Origin: Gracilaria domingensis | Lineage: Eukaryota; Rhodophyta; Florideophyceae; Gracilariales; Gracilariaceae | Length of the DNA stretch: 37,679 nt | Reading direction: 5' to 3' | NCBI GenBank assembly: GCA_022539475.1 | Contig: VCMS01000413.1 | Location: 1-37,679, forward strand | Part shown: piece after piece, positions 1 through 9,689 of the stretch | Position numbering within the stretch: the stretch's first letter is position 1 | Layout: the number at the start of each line of letters is the position of its first letter | Translations under genes and position numbers: made by a program | The notes under the pieces: model-generated | The model's input: the letters and a program-made list of their open reading frames with translations, nothing else | What the model was told of the DNA's origin: nothing | Databases searched by the model: none

Positions 1-1767
1 TCTGAAGAATGACCCTTCTGCACCAGCTTCTCAATGAGAGTACCACGAATGCCAGTACGGAATGACACACCAACACCAGTTCCACAAGATGAGCCGGAAG
101 TGAAGAGACGCAGCCTTCGTAGATCACACGTCAGAGAAGACCCATCCTCGTGGTGGCGTGGTGCCAGTGCTTTCCTTAAGCCAGTGATGATACTCCTTCG
201 TCGTACGGTGACGCAGTGTCACGTCTGATTCCGAAGCTTGGAAGAAGGCGATGAAGAGTGAGTAGAGTCATTGATGGAGCATGACACATGGGATCTAGTG
301 CAAGGCCAGCAGACAGCAACGTGATTTCGTCAAGTGGGTGTATGTACAGAAGTATGAGGCTTCGTCATTGGTGAACCGACCGTGCGTTAACAGGTCGTGT
401 GGTTGCAAGAGGCTTCCTGCAGATCGAGGGTGGACTTCTCAGAGACATATGCACCTGTGGTGAAGTTCACATCCATCAGAATGATCCTGTCAGTGACTGC
501 CGTACGAGACTTCACTTGCACCAGATGGACGTGAAGACTGCTTTCTGAACGGTGACTTGACGAGACAGTGTACATGGAGCAGCCAATGGGGTTCACACAG
601 CAGGGAAAGGAGGACTTGGTGTGCCGATGAAGAAAGCAATCTATGGGCTTAGACAAGCACCAAGACAGTGGCACGCCAAGATATACGCCTTCCTTGTTGG
701 TGAAATGCACCTCAAGCCGAATGACGCAGACGAGTGTGTCTACACCGGATCATACTGGGTTTCTTGGTTATCATTGCTCTGTATGTGATGACTTGCTGAT
801 TGCGAGTCCGAGCATGAAAACCGTGGAACGTGTGAAGGCAGAGCTGTCAAGTCGTTTCCGCATGAAGGACCTCAAAGAAGCTCGCATGGTTCTTGGATTT
901 GAAATCCATCGAGACAGAACCAAGCGAGAGCTGTACTTGACTCAGTCAGCGTACACGAACAAGGTCCTGGAGCGATTTGGCATGCAGCTGTCGAAACCCG
1001 TTGACACTCCTATGGAGTGCGGTGTGTACTTGTCTGTTGAGGAGGAAGTGCTCACACATGTACCGTATCGTCAGGCGATTGGCTGCCTCATGTATCTGTC
1101 TGTGGGAACTCGTCCATACATCTCATATGCTGTGGCTAAGCTGGCCAAGTATGTTGAGAAGCCGGGCAACACTCACTGGAAGGCGGTCAAGCGTGTTCTT
1201 CGCTACCTCAATGGCACTACCACGTTCGGGTTGACGTATGGCTCCAGCACTGATTTGCAACTGCACGGGTATGTGGACTCCGACTGGGCGGGTGATGTTG
1301 CCAACCGCAAGTCCACTAGTGGATACTTGTTCATGATGTGCGGTGGTGCTGTGTCGTGGTCTTCTCGTCAGCAGGAGGTAGTGGCTCTGTCCAGTGCGGA
1401 GGCTGAGTACGTGAGCTTGTGCTCTGGCACCAAGGAGGCGATCTGGCTTAGGCGACTTTGGAACGGCATTGGCAGTGTGATTGGCATGGAAGCAGAGGGA
1501 TCTGTGAAGCTGCTGGTTGAACCAACTCCCATGTATGTTGACAACCAGGGCAGCATTGACCTTGCTCGTAATGGAGTGGTGACCAGGCGAACCAAGCACA
1601 TTGACATTCGGTTCCACTTCACTCGAGAAGCTCTGCAGGCCAAGTCGATTGTGCTGTTCTACTGCCCGACGGATTCCATGGTTGCCGATATGCTGAATAA
1701 GCCGCTTGCCCGAGTGAAGCACGAGAAGTTCCGCGAAGCCGGTGGTGTAATCCACATAGAATTTTGA
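1..1767 (+). pseudogene. Truncated, frameshifted copia pol remnant (RT-RNase H), copy 0
   Basis: This matches the C-terminal part of the pol copies to the right, beginning in the acidic linker between integrase and RT. From about 1 to 800 it carries many single-base losses relative to the other copies, often one base of a homopolymer, so no frame is open. From about 800 the frame is clean through the end of RT and all of RNase H to a TGA at 1765-1767. The YVDD region (about 780-790) is hit by an indel. Unlike the other four copies it keeps the RNase H start as VDSDWAGD, and it ends in HIEF. It is therefore the most divergent copy. Either it is an older decayed unit or the first 800 bases are low-accuracy consensus at a contig edge. 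Confidence 0.85.
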
Positions 1768-1777
1768 AGTCAGTGAC

Positions 1778-1787
1778 AGAGGGGGGG
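1778..1787 (+). other. Polypurine tract of LTR-B element
   Basis: AGAGGGGGGG lies between the pol stop and the TG of LTR-B. This is the expected place for the plus-strand primer of reverse transcription. The preceding GAAGTCAGTGAC context recurs, slightly changed, before the D LTR at 23891. Confidence 0.8.
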
Positions 1788-2566
1788 TGTTGGATGTTGA
1801 CCCTGTGCTGTCACTGAGAACCAAAAGTGCTGGGGAGCATGGGCTGTTTTGGAGGGTGCCGTTGGAAAAGCGCACATGCGCCTCTGCGCAAACTCAACGT
1901 GAAACGGGCTTCTGATTGGCTACTGCAAATGGTCATATGCATTGTGGTTCGTACAAGTGTTGTGGCGCTAATGGGTTGTTTCCAGGGTACACGTGTGTAG
2001 CTAATACACTGGGCATGCTGTACATGATGCACAGGGTACACACGTATGTACGTGGACATGTAGGACAGCTTCATGTGACTTTGGCATTATTGTGAAGAGT
2101 AGATGCGCTGTCAAGAGGTTTACACTGTGGTATTGTTGGTTACGTAGGACTTGGAGTGAGTTTGTGGTGACGTGTTAGTTGGTGAGCTTGTACGTAACTG
2201 GTATGGTGGCGTGTACGGATTACAGTGTGTTGGCACTATGTGAATCTGTGCATGGTCATGGTTATGTGTAGGCACGTAAATTATTGTGCACTGTTGTGCA
2301 CTGTTTTGCTTTGTTGTTGTAAGCTGCCATGATAGTGTGGGAGTGTTACGATGTTATGTTAGGAGATGATTGGTAGTATTGAGTGTCTCTAGCTAGTGGT
2401 TTAGGTATTGCTTGGAGTTGGACTTGTGCGATGGTTGCGCAAAGTAGTCCTATATAAGCGGTGACTCGAGCACCTCCAAGTAAATTCCGAGCTAGAGCTG
2501 GCGAACTTCCCTTCATTCCCCCCATCCTTTCTCCCAACCTTCCCTTTCCAGCTATAACCTCCATCA
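1788..2566 (+). repeat. LTR-B, sense copy, unit 1
   Basis: The LTR starts TGTTGGATG directly after the polypurine tract and ends CTATAACCTCCATCA. The antisense partner in the same unit ends CCTCCAACA, so one base of the terminal CAACA is changed here or the end was altered at the junction with gag. Length is 779 bp. The 3' third (TATA box to terminus) resembles the end of LTR-D, so B and D are sister families. Its GCGCATATGCGC palindrome is mutated to GCGCACATGCGC. It is followed not by a primer site but directly by antisense gag sequence. Confidence 0.88.
2451..2458 (+). promoter_or_regulatory. TATA box in LTR-B(+)
   Basis: TATATAAG lies about 110 bp before the LTR end and is kept in every LTR-B and, as TATATAG, in LTR-D. 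It would direct rightward transcription antisense to the adjoining gag fragment. Equivalent sites in the other sense LTRs are at 9574, 16704, 27945 and 35076. Confidence 0.6.
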
Positions 2567-3104
2567 CCTTGCGGATCAATAGAAGCCAAAAGCATAGGAG
2601 CCTTATGAGTTTCTGGAATGGCAGCATCCTTGCCCATGCGATCCAACTGTGAGAACAGTGCAGTGAATTGATCGACATACTCAGACATGTTCTGCCCCTT
2701 GTACGACATTCGGAACAGTTGAGTCTGAACCGCGATGCGGGAAACCGTTCGATTAGATGCATAACGTGCATCGAGCATCTTGAGCATTCGTGCCGGATCA
2801 TCATCCACATCCATAACGACACGCAAGGGAGCATCGCCAAGTGCACAAATGATGATGCCACAGGCCTTTTCACGCTTAGCCAATGTGCGAATGGGGTCCA
2901 CAGAGGATCCTTGACCATCACTACCAGTGGTATCGGTGACATGGACTGCGCGGCATCCGTGTTAACAACATTCCAGACACCTTTGATACGACATGCAGCA
3001 CGAAGACGATGTCGCCAGAGTGCGTAATCTTCACCACGCTTACCATGAAAGCGGGGGATCTTCACACCAGGGTTGGTTTCAGTTTCGTTTTCCGAGTCCG
3101 ACAT
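2567..3104 (-). pseudogene. gag: N-terminal half of copia Gag, unit 1 (frameshifted, truncated)
   Basis: The ATG is at 3104 reading left. The first ~55 residues include the conserved copia Gag start (a KIPRFHGKRGEDYALWRHRL-like block) found in DUF4219/UBN2-type Gag. A one-base loss near 2937 (one T of TT) then shifts the frame; the correct frame resumes at 2901 with DPIRTLAKREK and runs to the LTR-B boundary. The sequence stops inside the central Gag helix region at LLASIDPQ, so nucleocapsid, protease and pol are absent on this strand. It belongs to the element whose leader, primer site and LTR-C lie immediately upstream (3105-4492). Confidence 0.85.
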
Positions 3105-3776
3105 TGTAAAAGACTCGTTCTGAATACAACCAGATCGAGGAAACCAAGTAGAAAATGGAAGACGGAATCACAAAAGTAGCTTCGACAAACAATAATACAA
3201 GCAGAGTGAGGGACTCAATGCTTATGTTACACAAAGATGGTAAAAGCTGGAGTGGAGTATTCTCAACACTCAACAGCGAGGGCGCCAGCGGAGACCGTGT
3301 AACCAGGTCTACAACGCTCGTCGGGACGCGTCCCGTACGCGATCACAGGCGGAGTTCGGGTACTCGACGCCTGGAGTATACTCACGGGTGAGACAGAACT
3401 CAACCCGGAAACAAAAAGAAGAAGAAGAAGCAGCGGGTCCACTGGCAGGATCTAATATCCGGTTACCCTAGAGGTCCGAACCTCTGGTCCCTGGTTACTC
3501 TCTCCAGGTGAGGCACGGATTCTTCTTGACCTACCCTGCTCTGCGTACTTCAGAGCGAGGGGCTTTACAATCCCTACGAGACGTCCCAGGGAGGTTAGTA
3601 GCCAAAGATATGCGTTCACCAGTTAGCCCCTGCTAGTCGCTTGCGGGAAATCAGCGCGGTCCTTCTGCTCGCTCGCTCGCTCGCTCGCAACGCGTACCTG
3701 TCGCAGATAGGAAAACTTCGTAGAATCCAAAGGAGAAATTAGTAGAAGAGCGTGACGTCTGCGAAGAGTCGACGCT
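3105..3776 (-). other. Untranslated leader of the antisense gag element, unit 1
   Basis: This is 672 bp between the primer site and the gag ATG with no convincing reading frame. It holds a GCTC microsatellite (3667-3688), a GAA-rich run near 3415-3430, and two stem-loops: CCTGG/CCAGG (3490-3508) and AGAGGT/ACCTCT (3470-3485). The block from about 3545 to 3625, containing GCATATCTTTGG and GGACGTCTCGTAG on the minus strand, is clearly related to the leader of element D at about 22700-22770. A shared leader suggests a shared RNA signal such as packaging, dimerisation or splicing; which one is not known. Confidence 0.7.
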
Positions 3777-3789
3777 CTGGGCCCATAAC
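3777..3789 (-). other. Primer-binding site (half-tRNA initiator Met), unit 1
   Basis: The minus strand reads GTTATGGGCCCAG, complementary to the CTGGGCCCATAAC anticodon stem-loop of eukaryotic initiator tRNA-Met. Drosophila copia and yeast Ty5 are known to prime from this internal position with a tRNA 5' half. It sits 4 nt inside the proposed LTR-C end. Confidence 0.72.
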
Positions 3790-3793
3790 TTAA

Positions 3794-4492
3794 TGCAACG
3801 AACGCAGGTTAGAGAAGTGAAAAGGAAAAAGATGTGAACAAGATGGGTAAGACAAACAAAAGGGGGTAGGCCACCTTCGGCCGAGTTTAGTGAACGGGGA
3901 CGATCGCAACCTACTAGTACTAACCGCGCACCGCCGCCGTCGCTGCATGCGACATAACAGCACACGCTGTGAAAGTGTACAGCTTGACGACGAAAGCGCG
4001 CGAAAATCATAATACGAATTCAAAACAACTAAATCAAACCGCGCTAAATCCAATGCCAACTCCATGATCCATTAGTAGCCCCAAAAAATCAACATTTTCA
4101 ATCCGGCGCATCAAACCCGCTCGCGCAGCTCAGAATCGCACATTCGCTCCAAAACCCTTCGCAGTAGCCTAGAATCGCACATATTGCAAAACCCGCTCAA
4201 AACAGCCTGTATTCGCTCATTCTCAGCTACTGCATAACTGGCCAGCAGTAGCAGACTTCAGCCAATCACGGCGCACCACTTGTGCCATTCCCCACTCCTG
4301 CCCCATACAGCCAGGTCCACTTGTCCACACTACGTTGCATATACGCATTTGCAGTAGCCAATAATATTGCAGTATTACGTTGGGTTTGTGGAGAGGCGCA
4401 TATGCGCTTTTCGCGCGAGGGTGCCCAAAAGTGCCCATGCTCCCCTGCAACTTTGTGTTCCAAGTACTTGGAGCACCCTTGAGGGACTGACA
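3794..4492 (-). repeat. LTR-C, antisense, unit 1
   Basis: The proposed boundaries are TGTCAGTCCC (minus strand, from 4492) and TTGCA (ending at 3794), just before the primer site. The 5' part (about 4290-4460) aligns with the start of LTR-B, sharing GGGAGCATGGGC, GCGCATATGCGC (4396-4407) and ATTGGCTACTGCAAATG. The rest is unlike LTR-B. It is the 5' LTR of the antisense gag element; no 3' partner is in the window. Boundaries are inferred from TG/CA and the primer site only. Three bases (GCC) separate it from the antisense LTR-B. Confidence 0.6.
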
Positions 4493-4495
4493 GGC

Positions 4496-5273
4496 TGTTG
4501 GAGGTTATAGCTGGAAAGGGAAGGATGAGAGAAAGGATGGGGGGAATGAAGGGAAGTTCGCCAGCTCTGGCTTGGAATTTACTTGGAGGTGCTCGAGTCA
4601 CCGCTTATATAGAACTACTTTGCGCAACCATCGCACAACTCAAACTCCAAGCAATACCTAAACCACTAGCTAGAGACACTCAATACTACCAATCATCTTC
4701 TAACATGACATGGTAGCACTCCCACACTATCATGGCAGCTTACAACAACAAAGCACAACAGTGCACAACAGTGCACAACAACTTACGTGCCTACACATAA
4801 CCATGACCATGCACAGATTCACATAGTGCCAACACACTGTAATCCCTACACGACACCATAACAGTCACGTACAGGCTCACCAACAACAACTCACCACAAA
4901 CTCACTTCAAGTCCTACGTCACTAACAACACCACACTGTAATCCTCTTGACACCGCATCAACTCTTCACCATAGTGTCCAAGTTACACCAAGCTGTCCTA
5001 CATGTCCACGTACATACGTGTGTACCCTGTGCATCATGTACAGTATGCCCAGTGTACTAGCTACACACGTGTACCCCGGACACAACCCATTAGCGCCACA
5101 ACACTTGTACGAACCACAATGCATATGACCATTTGCAGTAGCCAATCAGAAGCCCGTTTCACGTTGAGTTTGCGCAGAGGCGCATATGCGCTTTTCCAAC
5201 GGCACCCTCCAAAACAGCCCATGCTCCCCAGCACTTTTGGTTTTCAGTGACAGCACAGGGTCAACATCCAACA
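4496..5273 (-). repeat. LTR-B, antisense copy, unit 1
   Basis: This is a full 778-bp LTR in reverse orientation, TGTTGGATG at 5273 to CCTCCAACA at 4496. It is roughly 95% alike to the sense copy by eye. It lies between LTR-C and a truncated D LTR, with no matching 5-bp duplication on its two sides, so it is not a simple solo insertion in either. It lacks a 7-bp duplication (GGGGGAT near 4538) that the other units carry. Confidence 0.85.
4604..4611 (-). promoter_or_regulatory. TATA box in antisense LTR-B
   Basis: CTTATATA on the plus strand is TATATAAG on the minus strand. It would start leftward transcription into LTR-C, leader and gag, facing the rightward promoter at 2451. Confidence 0.55.
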
Positions 5274-5801
5274 CAGCATTCCAATGTAGCCGTAAATGTT
5301 CAACCCATACTGAGTATACCACACAGCAACATAGTATACCAAACAGAACAACATCAATCTCGCTTTCACATACCAAGATACCATTCTAGACTCCACACAT
5401 CTCAGCTGCTTGATGTCAGTGACAGCATGACTTCCAACACCCTCCCTCTGTTACTGACTTCAAGCAACCAGCGCTCCTGGCCAAGTACATGCTAAGTAAC
5501 AAGTCGGGCAGTCAGGAAACCAGCGTCACTGCACTTAAACCTTATGATGGCCAACGGTGACAACCAAACATCAAGTGCAGTTATTGTGTGACCAAGTCCA
5601 CGGGTGTACCGTTCTACCAGTATACCAAGACCATAGTTCTGTTCTATACGATTCGGATGTTCTGGAAACACCCTCCTTTTTTGTCACATGCTCTGAACTT
5701 CTTACTCATCCTTCGTATGGCAACGAAGGCAACAGCTTCCGGTTCAAACAGATATCAACAACAGACAGTGAGAGCCTAAGTCTGAGGATGTTACTCTGCC
5801 A
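5274..5801 (-). mobile_element. 3' fragment of a D-family element, antisense, unit 1
   Basis: On the minus strand, 5801-5440 matches the last ~360 bp of the D internal region (23552-23911), including its polypurine tract. Positions 5439-5274 match the first ~166 bp of LTR-D, up to TGGAATGCT, where LTR-B begins. The fragment is more divergent from the intact D than the two D LTRs are from each other, so it is an older copy. At its other end homology stops at CTCTG (5798), where sense gag starts. It contains no gene. Confidence 0.8.
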
Positions 5802-6301
5802 TCAATCGTGTTCGGCACTTGGCCTCCGACCTCAAGAGTTTGGAGGTCAACGTTGAAGAAGAGGACATTGCTATGGCTGCTCTATGTGGACTTCCGGATC
5901 GTTTTGAGCACCTCATTGTTGCAATTGACACCACGATCGGAGATCGCCAACTCACTATGGAGTTTGTGAAGAGCCGTTTGTTGCAAGAAGAGCAACGTAT
6001 GAGTGATCGTGCCAAGGAGGAGTCCGGTGTTGATGCTGCACTCTTGGGACGCCAGTTTCGTAGGAAGTCATTGAAGTCGGTTGTGTGTTACTATTGTGGC
6101 ATAAAGGGTCATATCCAGAAGAACTGTTTCAAAAAGCAACGTGATGGGGCTAACAAGGATCAGATCGATGCTGCTCACCCAAGTGTACATACCGCGCTCA
6201 ACGATGAGCAAGGTACGGGCGGCAGCGATTCTGACTTTGTATGCCTCATTGCGAATGGTGCCGACAAGGCCACTAACAGTGACTGGACTGGTACACTCTG
6301 A
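5802..6301 (+). pseudogene. gag: C-terminal half of copia Gag with CCHC knuckle, unit 1
   Basis: The frame is open from 5786 but the gene begins abruptly at the junction without its own ATG. It carries the end of the Gag helical region (LCGLPDRFEHLI) and a basic stretch. A zinc knuckle follows, CYYCGIKGHIQKNC (C-x2-C-x4-H-x4-C), about residues 90-103 counted from 5819. The reading frame stops with TGA at 6299-6301, just after NSDW, where protease would normally follow. It comes from a different gag than the antisense half: both contain the equivalent LASID/LCGLP position, so they overlap in homology and are not two parts of one gene. Confidence 0.85.
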
Positions 6302-8891
6302 TATATCGGGTCCAGTGAACGTGAAGTCCTTGGGAGGCTCGCACTACTTTGTCACATTCATCGATGACCACAGCCGCTACTGCTTCTTGTACATGCTCAA
6401 GACGAAGGATGAGGTGTTCCGGATGTTCATCAAGTGGCTCAGGTTTGTGGAGAACCAGATGGGAAGGAAAGTGTTAACCATCACCGCTCGCAAGAGTGTG
6501 TTGCGTACATTACGCACTGACAATGGTGGTGAGTACTTGTCCAATCGGTTCTCCGAAAAGCTTGAGCAGTACGGTACTGAGCATCAGCGATCTGTGCCTT
6601 ATAATCCACAGCAGAACGGGCTTGCCGAGAGGTTCAACCGCACACTCATGGACTTGGTCAGGTCAAGGTTGCATCACAAGAATGTGCCAAAAAGCTTTTG
6701 GGCTGAGGCTCTGAATGTCTCTGTGTATGTGCGCAACAGAGTGACCTGCAAAGCGCTTCCGAGTGACGTGACGCCGTTTGAGCTGTGACATGGACAGAAG
6801 CCTGATCTGAGCAATCTGCGTGTGTTTGGTAGCCGTTGCTGGTACAAGGTGGTTGATCACAAGTTGAAGAAGCTGGAAGAGCGTGCAGTGGAGTGCATCT
6901 TCATTGGGTACACTTCAGGCTCCCACGGGTACAAGTTGTGGGACAGCCAGAAGAAGAAGGTGATTGTGTCACGAGATGTGAGGTTTGACGAGTGCTCTGC
7001 AACTGAAAGTGACGAGCACTCTGAACACGAGGACTACGCGGATATCGATTTGGTCGACAAGTCGGGAGCTGCTGAAGCCTCAACCTCTGACACATCCACC
7101 GATGATTCTGAAGATGACCCTTCTGCGCCAGCTTCTCACGAGAGAACCACGAATGCCAGTACGGATGAGAACACCACACCAGACACACATTATGAGCCGG
7201 GAGTGACAGAGACGCATCTTCTTCGTAGATCCACACGTCAGAGAAAGACGACATCCTCATGGTGGCGTGGTGCCAGTGCTTTGCTTACAGCCAGTGATGA
7301 TACTCCTTCGTCGTACGGTGACGCAGTGTCACGTCCTGATTCCGAAGCCTGGAAGAAGGCGATGAAGAGTGAGTATCAATCGTTGATGGAGCACGACACG
7401 TGGGATCTAGTGCCAAGGCCAGCAGACAGCAACGTGATTTCGTCCAAGTGGGTGTATGTACAGAAGTATGAGGCTTCGTCATCTGGTGAACCGACAGTGC
7501 GTTACAAGGCTCGTCTGGTTGCAAGAGGCTTCCTGCAGATCGAAGGTGTGGACTTCTCAGAGACATATGTACCTGTGGTGAAGTTCACATCCATCAGAAT
7601 GATCTTGTCTGTGACTGCCGTACGAGACTTTCACTTGCACCAGATGGACGTGAAGACTGCCTTTCTGAACGGTGACCTTGACGAGACAGTGTACATGGAG
7701 CAGCCAATGGGGTTCACACAGCAGGGAAAGGAGGACTTGGTGTGCCGATTGAAGAAAGCAATCTATGGGCTTAGACAAGCACCAAGACAGTGGCACGCCA
7801 AGATATACGCCTTCCTTGTTGGTGAAATGCACCTCAAGCCGAATGACGCAGACGAGTGTGTCTACACCGGGATCATACTGGGTTTCTTGGTTATCATTGC
7901 TCTGTATGTTGACGACTTGCTGATTGCGAGTCCGAGCATGAAAACCGTGGAACGTGTGAAGGCAGAGCTGTCAAGTCGTTTCCGCATGAAGGACCTCAAA
8001 GAAGCTCGCATGGTTCTTGGATTTGAAATCCATCGAGACAGAACCAAGCGAGAGCTGTACTTGACTCAGTCAGCGTACACGAACAAGGTCCTGGAGCGAT
8101 TTGGCATGCAGCTGTCGAAACCCGTTGACACTCCTATGGAGTGCGGTGTGTACTTGTCTGTTGAGGAGGAAGTGCTCACACATGTACCGTATCGTCAGGC
8201 GATTGGCTGCCTCATGTATCTGTCTGTGGGAACTCGTCCATACATCTCATATGCTGTGGCTAAGCTGGCCAAGTATGTTGAGAAGCCGGGAAACACTCAC
8301 TGGAAGGCGGTCAAGCGTGTTCTTCGCTACCTCAATGGCACTACCACGTTCGGGTTGACGTATGGCTCCAGCACCGATTTGCAATTGCACGGCTATGTGG
8401 GCTCTGACTGGGCTGGCAATGTTGCCAACCGCAAGTCCACTAGTGGATACTTGTTCATGATGTGCGGTGGTGCTGTGTCGTGGTCGTCTCGTCAACAGGA
8501 GGTAGTTGCTCTGTCGAGTGCAGAGGCTGAGTACGTGAGCTTGTGCTCTGGCACCAAGGAGGCGATCTGGCTTAGGCGACTTTGGAACGGCATTGGCAGT
8601 GTGATTGGCATGGAAGCAGAGGGATCTGTGAAGCTGCTGGTTGAACCAACTCCCATGTATGTTGACAACCAGAGCAGCATTGACCTTGCTCGAAATGGAG
8701 TGGTAAACAGGAGAACCAAACACATTGAGATTCGGTTCCACTTCACTCGAGAAGCTCTGCAGGCCAAGTCGATTGTACTGTTCTACTGCCCGACGGATTC
8801 CATGGTTGCCGACATGCTGAATAAGCCACTTGCGCGAGTGAAGCACGAGAGGTTCCGCGAAGCCGGTGGTGTGATCCACATAGAAGTTTGA
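6282..8891 (+). pseudogene. pol: Copia pol (integrase core-RT-RNase H), copy 1, nonsense codon
   Basis: Homology starts at TGLVHSDISGP, in the +1 frame relative to gag. Integrase keeps its catalytic D, D-35-E (HSD, TDNGGEY, GLAE). RT has QMDVKTAFLNG and YVDD, and RNase H has SSAEAEY and VDNQ. A TGG to TGA change at 6786-6788 ends the frame after the integrase core; the rest is open from 6822 to 8891. Protease and the HHCC zinc domain of integrase are absent: the sequence jumps from gag NSDW to the first integrase Asp region. RNase H begins VGSDWAGN where copy 0 has VDSDWAGD. It also carries the private change VDNQSS. Confidence 0.9.
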
Positions 8892-8901
8892 GGTCAGTGA
8901 C

Positions 8902-8911
8902 AGAGGGGGGG
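8902..8911 (+). other. Polypurine tract, unit 1/2 boundary
   Basis: AGAGGGGGGG immediately precedes the LTR-B(+) of unit 2. Confidence 0.8.
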
Positions 8912-9689
8912 TGTTGGATGTTGACCCAGTGCTGTCACTGAAAACCAAAAGTGCTGGGGAGCATGGGCTGTTTTGGAGGGTGCCGTTGGAAAAGCGCATA
9001 TGCGCCTCTGCGCAAACTCAACGTGAAACGGGCTTCTGATTGGCTACTGCAAATGGTCATATGCATTGTGGTTCGTACAAGTGTTGTGGCGCTAATGGGT
9101 TGTTTCCAGGGTACACGTGTGTAGCTAATACACTGGGCATACTGTACATGATGCACAGAGTACACACGTATGTACGTGGACATGTAGGACAGCTTAGTGT
9201 ATCTTTGGCATTATTGTGAAGAGTAGATGCGCTGTCAAGAGGATTACAGTGTGGTGTTGTTGGTGACGTAGGACTTGGAGTGAGTTTGTGGTGAAGTTCT
9301 GTTGGTGAGCTTGTACGTAACTGGTATGGTGTCGTGTAGGGATTACAGTGTGTTGGCACTATGTGAATCTGTGCATGGTCATGGTTATGTGTAGGCACGT
9401 AAATTATTGTGCACTGTTGTGCACTGTTGTGCTTTGTTGTTGTAAGCTGCCATGATAGTGTGAGAGTGTTACGATGTTATGTTAGGAGATGATTGGTAGT
9501 ATTGAGTGTCTCTAGCTAGTGGTTTAGGTATTGCTTGGAGTTGGACTTGTGCGATGGTTGCGCAAAGTAGTTCTATATAAGCGGTGACTCGAGCACCTCC
9601 AAGTAAATTCCGAGCTAGAGCTGGCGAACTTCCCTTCATTCCCCCCATCCTTTCTCCCAACCTTCCCTTTCCAGCTATAACCTCCATCA
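8912..9689 (+). repeat. LTR-B, sense copy, unit 2
   Basis: 778 bp. The palindrome GCGCATATGCGC is intact at 8994-9005 and the TATA box is at 9574. Around 9195-9232 it has the same variant bases as unit 1 (CTTTGGCATTATTG, GAGTAGATGCGC), which units 3-5 lack. Confidence 0.88.

Noticed and set aside
3765..3800. Possible tRNA-Met gene because of CTGGGCCCATAAC
   Set aside because: Only the anticodon-arm match is present; no acceptor, D or T arms flank it. It fits a primer-binding site.
3651..4010. 119-codon antisense frame across leader and LTR-C, present in all units
   Set aside because: It crosses the primer site and the proposed LTR end, has low-complexity stretches and no known motif; conservation again reflects recent duplication.
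4493..5278. Antisense LTR-B as a solo LTR inserted into LTR-D or LTR-C
   Set aside because: Flanking bases (TGCTG on one side, GCCTG on the other, minus strand) do not form a clear 5-bp duplication, and LTR-D does not resume on the far side.
2567..5801. A simple inversion of one intact element explaining the antisense block
   Set aside because: The two gag halves overlap in homology, the LTRs on the two sides (C and B) differ, and a D fragment is included; a single inversion is not enough.
6141..6281. ATG at the start of the pol frame as the natural pol start
   Set aside because: The first ~47 codons are gag read out of frame; recognisable pol begins at the deletion junction.
8247..8999. 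250-codon antisense frame over RNase H and LTR-B, repeated in each unit (1123, 15377, 26618, 33749)
   Set aside because: It recurs only because the units are copies; it lies opposite a recognised RNase H gene and has no domain signature.
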